DNA from: Rhyzopertha dominica
Taxonomy: Eukaryota > Arthropoda > Insecta > Coleoptera > Bostrichidae
DNA: 64,000 nucleotides
Direction of reading: 5' to 3'
Assembly (NCBI GenBank): GCA_025024175.1
Contig: QCXZ01000041.1
Location: 46,991,786 to 47,055,785, forward strand
Under the pieces are notes generated by a model, which searched no databases, was not told the DNA's origin, and saw only the letters and a program-made list of their open reading frames with translations. The stretch's first letter is position 1. Each line of letters opens with the position of its first letter. This document shows positions 43,814 through 54,729 of the stretch, piece by piece. The translations under genes and the position numbers were made by a program.

Positions 43814-44891
43814 TTACAATAGATTCTCAAAATGTGCACCACCTCTTTCCATACAATAATACAGACGGTTCTCGAACTCCTGCTGCACTTTTCGGAAAGT
43901 TTCAGGTGGAATCCTTCTGCACTCGTTAATAATTCTTTCTCGCAGATCGTCCAGGCTAGTAGGTTGTGTTTTGTAAACCACAGATTTTAAATGACCCCAT
44001 AGAAAAAAGCAGTCAAATCGGGTGATCGTGGCGGGCATTCAATTGTTCCACGCCTACCAATCCAGTGAAGAGGAAATCTATGATTTAACCAATTTCGCAC
44101 ATTAATGGCGTAATGCGGTGGGGCTCCATCATGTTGGTAAAGCAATTCGTATTCATCCAACATTAGATTTCCTTCAGGGTCACGTTAGTTTTCTAATTGC
44201 TCTGTGATTAAAGGATCAATAACGTTATCAAGTAATTCTAAATGCATTCCCCCATTTAGCGTCCCATCAATGAAAATTGGACCTACAATTGCGTTGCCAA
44301 GTATTCCAGCCCAGACGTTCAGCTTCTGAGGAACTTGTGTATGACCTTCTCGAAAAATATAAGGATTTTCGTCACTCCAGTACCTGACGTTATGTTTATT
44401 TACAGAGCCGTTCAAAAAAATGTGCATTCATCACTGAAGCAGATATTTTTTATTAGATTTGGATTTACTATAATCTTTTCTGTCATAATTTCGCAAAATT
44501 GCAGTCTTCTATCGAAGTCATCTTCGCCGAGTTCGTGGAGAGTTTTCATCTTATAGGGATGGAATTTGTGCAGTTTTGTAACTTTCCTTACAGATGAATA
44601 AGAAAGTCCAGTGGCTGTAGAAATGTTACGCAAAGAGCTAGTTGGATCCATTGCAAAATAACCAAGTACTTCAAGTTGGGCCATTTCATCAACGACTCTA
44701 TTCCCTGCCGTTTTTTTGTTTACTACAGATCCAGTGTCTTGAAATTTCTGCACGAGATCGAGAATGTACCTAGCGTCAACATTTTTATCGGGGTGCCGTT
44801 CGTTAAACACCCTTGCTGACGCACGAGCACAGCTATGCTCAGCACCGTAAATAAAAATTATTTCTACCCTTTCGGCAGTTGAATAAACCAT
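43814..44891 (-). pseudogene. Transposase of the long-TIR element
   Basis: The ATG at 44891 opens a frame with an N-terminal helix-turn-helix region: MVYSTAERVEIIFIYGAEHS, then NERHPDKNVDARYILDLVQK, then LSYSSVRKVTKLHKFHPYKM. The first catalytic motif is ICFSDECTF (near 44430), directly followed by a frameshift in a run of T. The frame resumes as FLNGSVNKHNVRYW, NVWAGILGNAIVGPIFIDG, then a TAA stop after QLEN. QHDGAPPHYAINVRNWL carries the second Asp. The third motif (PRSPDLT...FFLWG) has lost a few bases, including the region that should hold the third Asp. The C-terminus continues to 43814. It is a dead copy of a Tc1/mariner-superfamily enzyme related to the one at 20900-21805. Confidence 0.9.
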
Positions 44892-45213
44892 TATCACTTT
44901 AAAATTTCACGCGATTTATAAAAAGGAATGTGAACAAAAAGATGGTCGTACCGAAGAAGTAGCCAAAAAGTTGAAACAAAATATTTAGCCAATTCAGTAT
45001 AAACTGTCGAGTTGNAATATCAAGTAATGTCGAAAGAAAATTTTAAGTATTTTTGGCATTTTGCTTAGNTGTAACAATTATTTTTTAACAAGTTTTTTTT
45101 AGGCTTAAGTAAGGACAATTTTTATTGTAACTGCAAGACAATAAATTTTGTTAAAAAAAGTCCCAAATATTCCATTTTATAAGCCACTTTCTACAATGCA
45201 CTTTTTGACCCAC

Positions 45214-45484
45214 TACCCCGTCAATGGGTAAAAAATAGTAAAACTAATTACATGGCAAGACTCCTTATGTAATAAGCTTTTAAATGATGTATCGTAAGAT
45301 GGGTAGTTTCATTTAAAATTTTTGAAGGGGTATCTACCCCGCTAAGAGGGTAAGCGCTATCCATTAAAAACTTATCTCAAAAGTTCTCCCCCTGCAAACA
45401 AAAGTTTACCTGTTTTTGTAAAATTTTAAAATTTTCCTCTATTTAAAGTTATTTAAGGTGTGAGGTTTTCAAAAAATCACCCTG
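45214..45484 (-). repeat. Long terminal inverted repeat (right)
   Basis: Inverted partner of 43239-43500. It ends TCACCCTG just before TA. Confidence 0.9.
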
Positions 45485-45502
45485 TATAGTAAATGTATGT
45501 TA

Positions 45503-45955
45503 TTAGCACATCCTCAGGAGTCACTTTTTCTACAAGTGAATTAGCGTCACGATGAGGATTACTAATGGATTAGATTAGGACTTCTTAAAGAGTCATCTCC
45601 TCCATAAGGAAACTTTCGTCACAATGTGGGTTGCTAAGGGGCCACTTCGCCCAGGAAACGAATTTAGCGTCACGATTAGCACTTCCTCAGGGGTCATCTC
45701 TTCCAGAAGGGAATTGGCGTTACGATGAGAGTTTCTAAGGTGTCACTTCGTCCAAGGAACAAGTTTGGCGTCACGATTAACACTTACTCAGGAGTCACCT
45801 TTTCCACAAGGAAATTAACTTCACGATGAGGATTACTAAGGGGTCACTGCGCCCAGGAGATGAGCTTAGCGTCATGATTAACAGTTCCTCAGGGGTCACC
45901 TCTACCACAAGAGAATTAGCGCCAGGATGAGCGTTGCTAAGGGGTCACTTTTAAA
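45503..45955. repeat. Minisatellite, ~50-bp unit in ~100-bp dimers
   Basis: Blocks with CTCAGG(A/G)GTCA recur at about 45514, 45686, 45787 and 45887 (a degenerate one near 45583), alternating with CTAAGGGGTCACTTCGCCC-type blocks. The basic unit is about 50 bp (AGGGGTCAC...AAGGAA..GCGTCACGATKA) and two variants alternate, giving a period of about 100 bp. It begins about 20 bp from the right end of the long-TIR transposon. Confidence 0.9.
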
Positions 45956-46539
45956 AGTAGTAGGTCAGTTCCAAGATATGTGCACGAGTTTTTCTAAAAC
46001 TGAAGGAGGTGAAAAGCTTCAGGCAAGCGCGAAAACGAATTCTGGATACCATGTACTGTGCTTAAATAGAGATTTATTAAATCCTGCCTGAGAAGCTTTT
46101 TCAGCACTCTGTAACCTCACGCACTATAGTTGTGTAAACTGGTGCTTGCTAAGTTTGGCACATTACAGAATATATGAATTCAATGAGATATATGTTTACA
46201 ATGCGTCATAATATGAAGAGAATATGAATTTCACGCATGCTGACTGCAATACCTCATTAAAAAATGGTGTACTTACAATCATTTGATTTACTATAAGTTC
46301 AATTACGGTGCACTCATTGTTTTCTTTTCAAGGTTCACTTAAATTTATTCAATAGTACATCTGTAAACTAGCTTTAATTTTAATTAATTAAGCGAGGATA
46401 TTACGTGGGGTTATAAATAAAGATATTATTGTATATGTATACACTGCAGCATTTTGTTATTTGGCGCTTACTAAAGAGCAGCACTTAAAATTTCTAGTCA
46501 ACTATTCTGTGGGAAGCTAATGCCCTATGAGGGTTAATG
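45956..46539. other. AT-rich spacer, nothing recognised
   Basis: No gene or repeat recognised. Confidence 0.4.
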
Positions 46540-46775
46540 AACTACCGCCGTTTTCAAAATGATTCCGTCAACGTTAATGACAATGGCGATAAATCCGCAT
46601 CGAATTGATGATTCAATCGAATATTCGCTACCACAGTCCGACACATTGTTTATAGTAGCCGTCACTTGGACGTCGCGACGACCCATGAAGTGGACGTCGA
46701 TATGCGCCTCGTAAACGTGGTTTATGCCGGACAGATTTATGTGGCGTTACAGGTTGATTTATGTAAATGCCAATC
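46540..46775. promoter_or_regulatory. Candidate cis-regulatory island with TTTATG cluster
   Basis: A GC-richer block without a convincing frame. Its right part has three TTTATG motifs in 43 bp (46721-46726, 46737-46742, 46758-46763), the classic core of Caudal-type binding sites. TACCACAG (near 46630) resembles a Runt-type site. The block also has two copies of TGGACGTCG (about 46666 and 46691). Regulatory identity is inferred only. Confidence 0.35.
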
Positions 46776-49055
46776 TTTGCTCTTGGCCGTAAGCTGAAAT
46801 GCCATTTTTGCTGCGGAAATGCAGGTGTCCCTTTGAAGCTTTATTGCTTCGAAAAACCGGTAAAGGGTTATTATTTTGTTATCTACATTCTCCTTATATT
46901 TCTTTTTCCTTTCATGGCTTTTAATAACGTTTTATTGTATGTAGAAGTTTGTTTTAACAAATGTTTAATCGAGTTTTATCCGGGGACACAGCAAGTCGAA
47001 CAAGCGTGGAGCCGTACAATATTTTCCTTGAAGACATCCTGGGCAACTTCAACTCCCTCTAATTTCGTTGTGGATTAAGCTAGAAGTCTAAATTTTTAGT
47101 GGCCATGAGAGAGGACATGCTATATAGCTGGCTATATTCTTAAATTACGTGCTATTTGTGTTTTAGTTAATATCTATTTAAGCACATATTTTACAACTTT
47201 GTCATAAATTGTTCACTAATTCGTTACCTACCAGCATTTATAATGACGTTATCAAGGCATGTTTATTTCTATAATACAACATGGCTTTCGAGGGGCACCG
47301 TTTAATTCGGTTCACAGCTAATTAATCAGCGTCGAGAGCAGAGCTTTGAATATAAAACTGACAGTTTATATTCAAAGGACACATCAGACTTCTGTCACTT
47401 TCAATTCATTAAATTCACGATCTACAAATAAGAACAATTATAAATCAATTAAGAATAACAAACCTGTACCCTTTCGAGAAGTGTAGAACTGCAAGGCATA
47501 TTTACCCGTATTATACGAGAACAATTGCGATTTGTAACGAATATTAGATCTGTATTCGCAGGACCCTGTCGTGAATCATGGTTAGGAGCTTTTAGGGATA
47601 TTTTGGATATTCTTACAAATTTTGCATATTCTTTCTTGACGTGGTCGAAATACGTAGTGCTAACTTTTGTTTCTTAGAGCAGTTAGAAATTCGTCGAATG
47701 GTTCGCCTTGTCGGCGTTGTTTTATTAAATGCATATCTTTCAAAAGTGATAATTATTTTTGGTACAGGTTAAACGTGTTAAATTTTATAAATTTCAGCTG
47801 CGCCAGGTCCAATAACGGTCATGAAGATTGCAGTTTGCATGTGGGCACTTGTTGGCTACTCTGATGGCGGTTGCATATCATTTAAATCGTTCCTATTCTC
47901 CATGTTTAACTCATTATTTATATATCTAAGTGTATCGTTTGTATCGCATCCTGATCTTCATCGGCGTTCGGCATTTTGCAGTAACACTAGTGCCTGGCTT
48001 GTTAGGTGGATTTCGGCATCATGTAAGATTACCCTAAATATTGTGTTAACTTAAACACTAACTTCGGGAATACTTGTCATACTTGTTAAGCAACCGAAGA
48101 AGAATGCCGCTTGGAGGTCGAAATGCATTTGGCTTTGCCAAAAATAAAAGTTTTAAGTGGGATCATAAACAAGTGTATTACCATTGTTACAAAAAACTCT
48201 ACTATTCATCATTAAGGTATTAGTTACTGAAGACTATGCGATGTTCTGGCAAAACTTCAAAAGCAGAAAGAACTGACCACTCTCAAAATAAGATTGTACC
48301 TCTGTCAGCGATCTGAACGTCGTAGATTGAACCTTGACTGAAAAGTTTTATGGCAGATCGGGATAAGCTGGGAGATAACCTTTAAGTTAGAAATATGTAT
48401 TATTTGATTTTGTAATAGAGTTTACGTAGAAAGCAATAACACTTCTTTTTCTTTTCAGACGAATGCTCTGCTCTCTTACCCTGCAGCGTAAGTAGTCATT
48501 ATATCTTAATAAATTGATTCCTTATTAAATTTTTACTCATCTACAAACTAGACCTACTTTAAAGCCTAAGGTCCTAAGGCAACTCCATAATGCAGCTGGA
48601 GTTTTCTTACATTGGCCATCAAAGGGCTTTACAATAGAGCTTAGTGACAGGTTTAGTTCGTAGCCCTACTTCGCTGTGGTTTCGCCACACTGTGTTTCTT
48701 TATCAGTTTGATGTGGTCAATAGTTAGGAATATCCGTGTTCGTTATTCAATCGGTAACTCCGACTGAAGAGCTAAAGAAGAAGCGAAACTCATGGTTAAC
48801 GGAATCTAACTGAATCTTGAAGATCACCCGTTTGTCATTTACTCTCAATAATTATTACCACATAATTTTCGCCACTAGAAACCCAACACCCAACTGGAAT
48901 CATTAGCATTGTCCAATAATATTATGGAAAATAACTAGTAGATGTGTTGAATGCCTACGTCGTTTTGACATTTAGGTATGTAATTCAAGAGTTCGGTGTA
49001 CGTTTAACGGTTGTACTCCCTCGACAGTTATCGCGGCATGATTTGTTTAAATAGC
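46776..49055. other. Mostly AT-rich spacer with unassigned frames
   Basis: Plus frames at 46767-47078, 47667-47864 and 47821-48054 (103, 65, 77 codons) show no known domain. Near 48088-48130 there is a GAAGAAGAATGCC...GGTCGAAATGC motif followed by AATAAAAG, which looks like the 3' end of a retroelement. The rest is empty. Confidence 0.35.
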
Positions 49056-49059
49056 ATTT

Positions 49060-49330
49060 TGTATTTTCACGGCTCATGTACCGCCCAAATAACGACCTTG
49101 CCGGTGGCGAATTGATACGCACGATGCCGGCTTACGCGGTCGGTTTTAACTGTACATTGTAAAATTTAACGTGCCATTATAAATTAGCTCATATGTCGAA
49201 TTAATATCGGTTCCGATCTAAACAACTCCGCGTTTTGTTGCAACGCGATGTCAGTTGCATTTTGATGGCTCCTGCCGGGCGCATTACGCTGATCCCGCTC
49301 ATTTAGATTTATTTTCGGATCGGCTAGCAT
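49060..49330. other. GC-richer island, candidate conserved non-coding
   Basis: A GC- and CpG-richer block between AT-rich flanks, without any open frame worth calling. It contains AATTAAT and CATTATAAATTAG, AT-rich homeodomain-like sequence (49170-49210). Confidence 0.3.
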
Positions 49331-49766
49331 GAACATTTGCTAAAGCTGGTTTACACAATGCTTTTGTTTACGATATCCATTTAACTCTTCCGAATTTCAA
49401 AGCGAAAATTAGGCGTCCATCTGGTGTGAAAGTTTATGGCTGATCTATTACTTCTGTAGGTTCTGATCGCCACTTATAAGATCACTTTTATGAATCTCTA
49501 ATGTTGGTCGTCATTAACTGTCTAGATGCTGCTCACTAAATAAACAAAATCGCGAGTTTTAGTACAAAATATACACATGAGAAACAATAAACCTCGCAAT
49601 AGACATTAAAATGCATGTCTATGCTGTGCTGTCTACACCTCAATCAACCAACTGCAGATAGTACTATTTCGCTGTCATTACAGCTCATCGGTGCAATTTA
49701 GGCCTAGTGTAGACAACACGGCATAGAACGGGTTTTGCTTATATACCAAAGCAATGGTATGATGAA

Positions 49767-49926
49767 AGTAAGAATTTAGGATGGCAATGCCATCTGTCAG
49801 CATTACACTGACATGATGACAAGGCCACCTAGCTGCCATATCGGGTACTACTTCCTAAAGCTAGGTGGCTTTGACATCATGTCAGTGTAATGCTGACAGA
49901 TGGCATTGCCATCCTAAATTCTTACT
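49767..49926. repeat. 68-bp-arm palindrome in a gypsy LTR region
   Basis: Arms 49767-49834 and 49859-49926 are inverted copies with two mismatches, separated by 24 bp. Each arm also contains small internal palindromes (GATGGCAATGCCATC and TGTCAG..CTGACA). It sits upstream of the putative LTR promoter at 50080-50130, so it probably lies in U3. The near-identity implies a recent inverted duplication. Confidence 0.9.
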
Positions 49927-50059
49927 CGCAATAGACAGTTTGGCGCAAAAATATGAGGACGATGTTTCTAGCACTGCAAGTAGTTATCCTAGCAACAGAT
50001 ACAGGGCGGGAATGTCGACGGAATATACTCGAAATATAGACTGTGACTGCAAGATGTCC

Positions 50060-50300
50060 TTCTAGAAACATCTAGATAAATGGCGTAGGGAGAAACTACC
50101 TATATAAAGCGTGGGTTAGTGCATGGTGGAAAGTTTGAGTGTGAAGTTCTAAACTGGAATACCCAACGAGCGAAGGGCTTAGTGAAAAGATGTTTTTAGT
50201 ACTAGTGCGTACAGTACGGGGATTTAGTGACGTAGTTGTATTAAAACAGAAGTGTTTGAGTTAGTTGTGTTTAGGCTTAGTGCATTGGAAGCAAGTGTTT
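50060..50300 (+). repeat. Gypsy LTR promoter region
   Basis: CTACCTATATAAAGC (about 50096-50110), followed by GGGTTAGTGCATGG-TGGAA, is closely matched at 61719-61760 (CTACCCTATATAAAGCTCGGGTTGGCGCATGGGTGGAA). This is a TATA box with downstream start region shared by two copies of one LTR family. A gag-like region follows here on the same strand. Confidence 0.65.
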
Positions 50301-50559
50301 TAAATAGAAGGAAGTTAGTCAGAAATCCGCGGTTTTCGAGCCCGAAGTGGATTTTGGATTTTGTGACCCAAACGGACAACATTTGAGCAGTTTTAGGAGA
50401 GAAAAAGGACCGGAAAGCATAGACAGGTCTGATCTACTGATGCGATCTGAATCTCCCAACATGAATGTGCAATTATAACACCTAGTAAAACTCATACAAA
50501 TCATGAGTACAGCCTTAGGAGCCGTGCAAAAATCCAAGAAGAAATGAAAACCAAACTTA

Positions 50560-51413
50560 GAGCAACTATGGAATAACTAAAACAAGTCCAAGAAGAATTG
50601 AAAATCCAAGTTAAAGGAATTAAAGAGAAAACGGAAATTGGACAACAGCAACTGATAAGTGAAATAGATGGACTTAAAGCAGATCAGAGTGTGACTGAAC
50701 AGAGAGTCGATGGTGTCGAGGAAGGAGTCCACAAGACAAGAAATTAGATTGAAACAACAGTCGAAAAAGGAGTCGAACTCATCGAAGAAAGAGTTGATCG
50801 CATGGAAGGAAAGTTTGGGAACGCTATCGTGTCTGTGAAAGTGGATCTCGAAAGACTGAAAACCAACGGATCTACGTTTTTTGCCAGGGACTAGAAGCAA
50901 CAAAGTTAATCCATCGCTGTATGATGGTCAGACTTCGTTTGAGACATATAAAACACTGTTAGAGGCGGCTGGTAAGATGAACCACTGGAATGATCGCGCG
51001 AAGAGAATGGCTTTGAAGCTTGCTCTTCGTAGATCAGCGCTCGACTTGCTTCAAAAGCTACCTGTAGCCGAGGAGAAATTACGTTGCGATGGAATTACAC
51101 TTGGGAAAATAGCACTTACGACAACTCTTTTGCACGCAGCTAAGGACTTACAAGAAGAAAGTTGGGAAGACTCTGTTAGATTCCGAAATAAACATAATAA
51201 TATATGAAATACGCCCGACTTGCTACCGTTGTGGGAAACCAGAGCATGTTAAGAACTGCAGAGTGGTGCTTCAAGCTGCCTTCAGATATCAATGGCAACA
51301 AAGTCTATGTGGAGACATTAAAAATTTGTAGAACAGCGCAAGAGCACGGTCGATGTAAGAAGAGTCACCACCTAGACTGCCTAAAGGTTCCAGAAGGCAC
51401 AGCTAGGAGATAG
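50560..51413 (+). pseudogene. Gypsy gag with coiled coil and zinc knuckle
   Basis: From about 50580 a frame rich in Glu/Lys/Gln (KQVQEELKIQVKGIKEK, later VELIEERVDRMEG) suggests an N-terminal coiled coil, interrupted by one stop. A frameshift near 50880 leads to the Gag capsid region: VNPSLYDGQTSFETYKTLLE, then RAKRMALKLALRRSALDLLQ and KLP, typical of gypsy Gag. Then a knuckle TCYRCGKPEHVKNCRV appears in another frame (about 51210-51260); its last spacing is three residues rather than four. It is degenerate throughout. Integrase pieces follow at 51562. Confidence 0.8.
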
Positions 51414-51561
51414 TGGTATTGGTTCTATACTAGGTGGAAGGAAGACAATAGACCACGACCTGGATGGGAGGAAGTCTCCCTGGGGGGTCCGACTCTCTAG
51501 GCGATGTGGGCCCGGTGGGAATCTTTACGGGTGGAGATTCACCGATGGGAGGCGTATTACT

Positions 51562-51876
51562 ATGCTGTTGATAGAGCGTAGGAAGTATGTACCACAGGGA
51601 TTGAAAGAGCTACATGGAGGAGGATCGCGTGCCCACCTGGGAGTGAACCGGACTTTGGGAAAGGTACGCATGAAGAGCACATCAACACGATTTAGGGAAA
51701 GGAGGAAGCAGTACAACGAAAGGGAAACTCCATTAGGACAGATTACCACCGGTGATCACGTGAAAGCTCGCTATGAAGAAGCAGCCACTGACAGGCCGTT
51801 TAATGAAGCTGGTCTGGTGTGGCTCTACAACCCACGAAGAAGGAAAGGGCTTTCGCTTACGTTGCTTCTATCCTAG
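51562..51876 (+). pseudogene. Gypsy integrase ends fused by deletion
   Basis: A 104-codon frame joins two integrase parts. LKELHGGGSRAHLGVNRTLGK is the N-terminal zinc-binding region (H..H side). After a short bridge, ARYEEAATDRPFNEAGLVWL and YNPRRRKGLS match the C-terminal domain of gypsy integrases. The whole catalytic core, RT, RNase H and protease are missing between gag and this frame. It is an internal deletion product of one gypsy copy. Confidence 0.85.
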
Positions 51877-51879
51877 CAA

Positions 51880-52316
51880 GCACCCTAAAAAGTCCGAAGT
51901 TTTTGAAATCTTGCAATTCCTTTCCTATACTCTACGACCCTTGTAATCTACCTTCTTGACTGTCCTATGTAAAATTAGTTGCAGTCATCAAGTGAAAATG
52001 CGGGCAACTATTGAACGAAGAATTCCACCAATTTTAAAAGAGACTTTGAGATTGTTTTTTTCTAAATTTAATTCTTGAAATGTAATTTGAAATTTTTCCA
52101 AAATAGTTGATGGAAACATACGGTTTGTCACCAAGGGTATTATTAAAAAAATGAAGAGGCAATCTGTACTTAATTAACGAGTTTATCATTTTTGTAATGG
52201 AAATTTGTAACTGACAGCTATTTGTCTGTAAATATTTCAGTGATATACAAGACGTATATCATTATTAGGAAAGCGCTGTACATATTTCTGTTCCCATTTA
52301 TACCCTTGTCTTTCTA
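51880..52316. other. AT-rich spacer, nothing recognised
   Basis: Nothing recognised; it may contain the 3' LTR of the preceding gypsy relic, but no matching repeat was seen. Confidence 0.35.
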
Positions 52317-53617
52317 ACGGGTGGGCCATATAAAATTTGCATTTTTGATCGGCTATAAATAAAAAATTAATGAATATTTTTTCAAAGTTGTAAGTTTATT
52401 AGACAGATTGAACTTTTACATTTATGAGTGAAATACGACATCATTCAAATAACTACCACGGCTGGTTTTGCAGTACCCCATCCGATCAACCCAATTTTTC
52501 AGTACATTTTCGATTGTTTGGGCTTCAATTTCATGAATGGCAACTTCGATTTCCTGTTTCAAAGCCTCAATACTCTCTGGATGGTTCACGTAACACTTAT
52601 CTTTAACGGCACCCCACAAATAATAGTCCAACGGTGTTAAATCACAGCTGCGAGATGGCCAATTCACATCATCATTTCGGCTAATTACTCGATTTTCAAA
52701 AACAGTTCGCAAAAGATCGATGGTTATGTTGGCTGTATGGCAAGTGGCACCATCCTGTTGAACTAAACATCATCCATGCCATTCTCTTCAATTTTTGGAA
52801 ACAAAAATTCGTTGAGCATGGCACGGTAACGATCTCCATTGACAGTAACGGTGGCTCCTTCATCATTTTCGAAGAAAAATGGATCAATGATGCCTCCTGA
52901 CCAAAATCCACACCAAACAGTCACTCGTTGTGGATGCATTGGCTGCTCAACAATCACGTGTGGATTTCTGATCCCCAAATACGGAATTTTGCTTATTGAC
53001 ATAGCCTGCAAGGTGAAAATGAGCCTCATCTGAAAACACGATTTTTCGGTAAAAATGCTCATCTTCAGCTAAACGATCTTCAGCCCATTCTGCGAATCGA
53101 AAACGCATTGGATGGTCATGAGGCTTTATTTCTTGGACTAATTGAACTTTGTAGGCTTTCATACCGAGATCTTTATTCAAAATTCTCCTGAGAGAAGTGC
53201 GAGAAATGTTCAATTCTTGAGAACGATGACGAGTTGTTGTTGATGGTTGTTCACGCACACTACGAGCAACAACAGCAATGTTTTCAACTGTACGCACTGG
53301 ACAAGAACGTAAATGTGTTGGTTTATTCAATAACTATCCAGTTTCACGAACTCGCTTGACAAATTGATCCACAAATTGTCGTGAAGGCATTTCATTTCTA
53401 CTGAATTTTCCACGTAAATTTCTTACAGTTTGGACAGAAGATTCACCACTTTGGAAACAAGTTTTCAATATTTCCCAATTTTGTTCAAGCGTAAAGCGAC
53501 CCATTTCGTAAATGTCAAATATTAAATTAAATTTCTGTCATAGCACGAATGACAGAAGTGTTGTCAAACTCAAAATAACCACTACTTCAAAATGCAAACG
53601 TTAGATGGCCCACCCTT
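52317..53617 (-). mobile_element. Mariner-like element, dead
   Basis: A 1301-bp element flanked by TA (52315-52316 and 53618-53619). Its inverted ends are A(C/A)GGGTGGGCCAT(A/C)TAA followed by similar TTTGCATTTT stretches. It carries a decayed minus-strand transposase. Its ends and protein differ from the mariner at 30944 and from the long-TIR element at 43239, so at least three Tc1/mariner lineages occur here. Confidence 0.92.
52422..53504 (-). pseudogene. Mariner-like transposase (DD41D type)
   Basis: The ATG at 53504 (MGRFTLEQNWEILKTCFQSG) opens a helix-turn-helix region. A TAG interrupts it near 53335, then the frame continues with ENIAVVARSVREQPSTTTRH and SRTSLRRILNKDL. The first catalytic motif is IVFSDEAHFHL. 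After a frameshift come PHVIVEQPMHPQRVTVWCGF and FFFENDEGATVTVNGDRYR. Near 52765 a TGG-to-TAG change and a one-base loss break the frame just before QQDGATCHTA, which holds the second Asp. The third is in SCDLTPLDYYLWG. Counting residues gives 41 between the second and third Asp. The three acidic residues survive but the frame does not. Confidence 0.92.
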
Positions 53618-53625
53618 TATTTCTA

Positions 53626-53665
53626 GCCTGATGATGAGGTGTACTTTAACCTCGAAACAAAGCTT
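53626..53665 (+). repeat. CTGATGA-stem-GAAAC motif
   Basis: CTGATGATGAGGT, eight bases, then ACCTCGAAAC forms a GAGGT/ACCTC hairpin between hammerhead-like boxes, but with two extra bases before the stem and no closing stem I. It starts seven bases outside the mariner-like element. It is probably the end of an unrelated retroelement. Confidence 0.35.
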
Positions 53666-54059
53666 GAATATAACAAAAATAATTATTTTTGAGAAAATGG
53701 CACGATATTCAGGAAGAAATGATTAAAATGAAAGGTGTTAATAGCATATACAACATAGGTTGGAGCACTTAGTATTCAACTCACGTCTAAAGGTTATTTT
53801 GATGGATTCAGCAAACAAGGCTTCAGAAGAAGTATGTAATTTACAGTTATTGCTGTTGATGAAAGATTGTCTTTCCTGCAAATTCCATTCTCTTACATCA
53901 TCTCTCGAAAACATCCCCTTCCCATCNCGAAATTGGCCGTGAGTAATTCTCAATCTTTCCAAACTGGTCCACTGTCGGCGACGAGCAAATATCTTGAGCT
54001 GAAAGGATGTAAATGGAGTGTCGTATAGAGGCTCTTCGGGACGAACACACAGATCTTGG

Positions 54060-54330
54060 ACCTTTCTAAAGGCGCGTGCTGCTGACAGATAGCGCTATCA
54101 GTGGTGCATGCGAGCCCATTACCTCTCCCCTCGACAATGGACCATCGTTAGACACTCCCCGAGCGGGCCCCCTAAGCAGGTGTATCTGTCATTGTAAAAA
54201 AACGGACATGCCGCGCCTGCTAATGAACGACCTCGTAGATTTCGCGAAATCATATAACCCCTCATTCTCGTTTTCAGTTGTGAAAATTGTGATATATGAA
54301 AGCGGTGAGAGTGTAGGAATATAAATCTAT
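54060..54330. other. GC-richer block, unassigned frame
   Basis: A plus frame of 82 codons (54076-54324) in a GC-richer patch, with no recognisable domain. Confidence 0.2.
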
Positions 54331-54426
54331 TTTGGATACACAGTTATATAAGTTTTATTAAAAGATTCAACTTCACAAAGTCAAACTTATCCACTTCATT
54401 AACAAACGCATAATGGGAAAAGCAGT

Positions 54427-54485
54427 ATGTCACCCCTCCAATCCAGCGTAGACGTTACCGGCCCGGCTACCGTACGCTGTAATGA
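54427..54485 (+). repeat. LINE 3'-end fragment
   Basis: Matches, in plus orientation, the 3' end of the minus-strand LINE at 11737-11825: CACCCCTCCAA-CCAGCGTAGACGT, CCGGCCCGG and CTACCGTACGCTG in order. About 25 bases present in the other copy are missing from the middle. Confidence 0.7.
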
Positions 54486-54729
54486 GTCATGAATATTGCA
54501 TTTAAAGCTATTTAATCTACAAGAATTGTTGAAAATTGTTACTGTCAGCTAGAATGCATAAATCCAGTCCTCATTGACTGCGAACTATGAAAACACGAAA
54601 GTCGTTTCTTTTGTACTAAACCCAGCGTTTTCTTTGGTCATCCACATTTTTCACTAGAATAGCGCAAACTAATGATTTTAGATGGCCTTAGAAATAATAA
54701 TCCAGATGATTTAACTCCGGGGATCATGC

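Larger units (their letters stand above)
43239..45484 (-). mobile_element. Tc1/mariner element with ~265-bp inverted repeats
   Basis: A 2246-bp element flanked by TA (43237-43238 and 45485-45486), starting CAGGGTGATTTTTTG. Long inverted repeats run from 43239 to about 43500 and from about 45214 to 45484. They share, among others, AATGGATAGCGCTTAC and TTGACGGGGTA. Inside is a broken minus-strand transposase. The long terminal repeats distinguish it from the 30944 mariner, whose ends are 32 bp. Confidence 0.92.
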
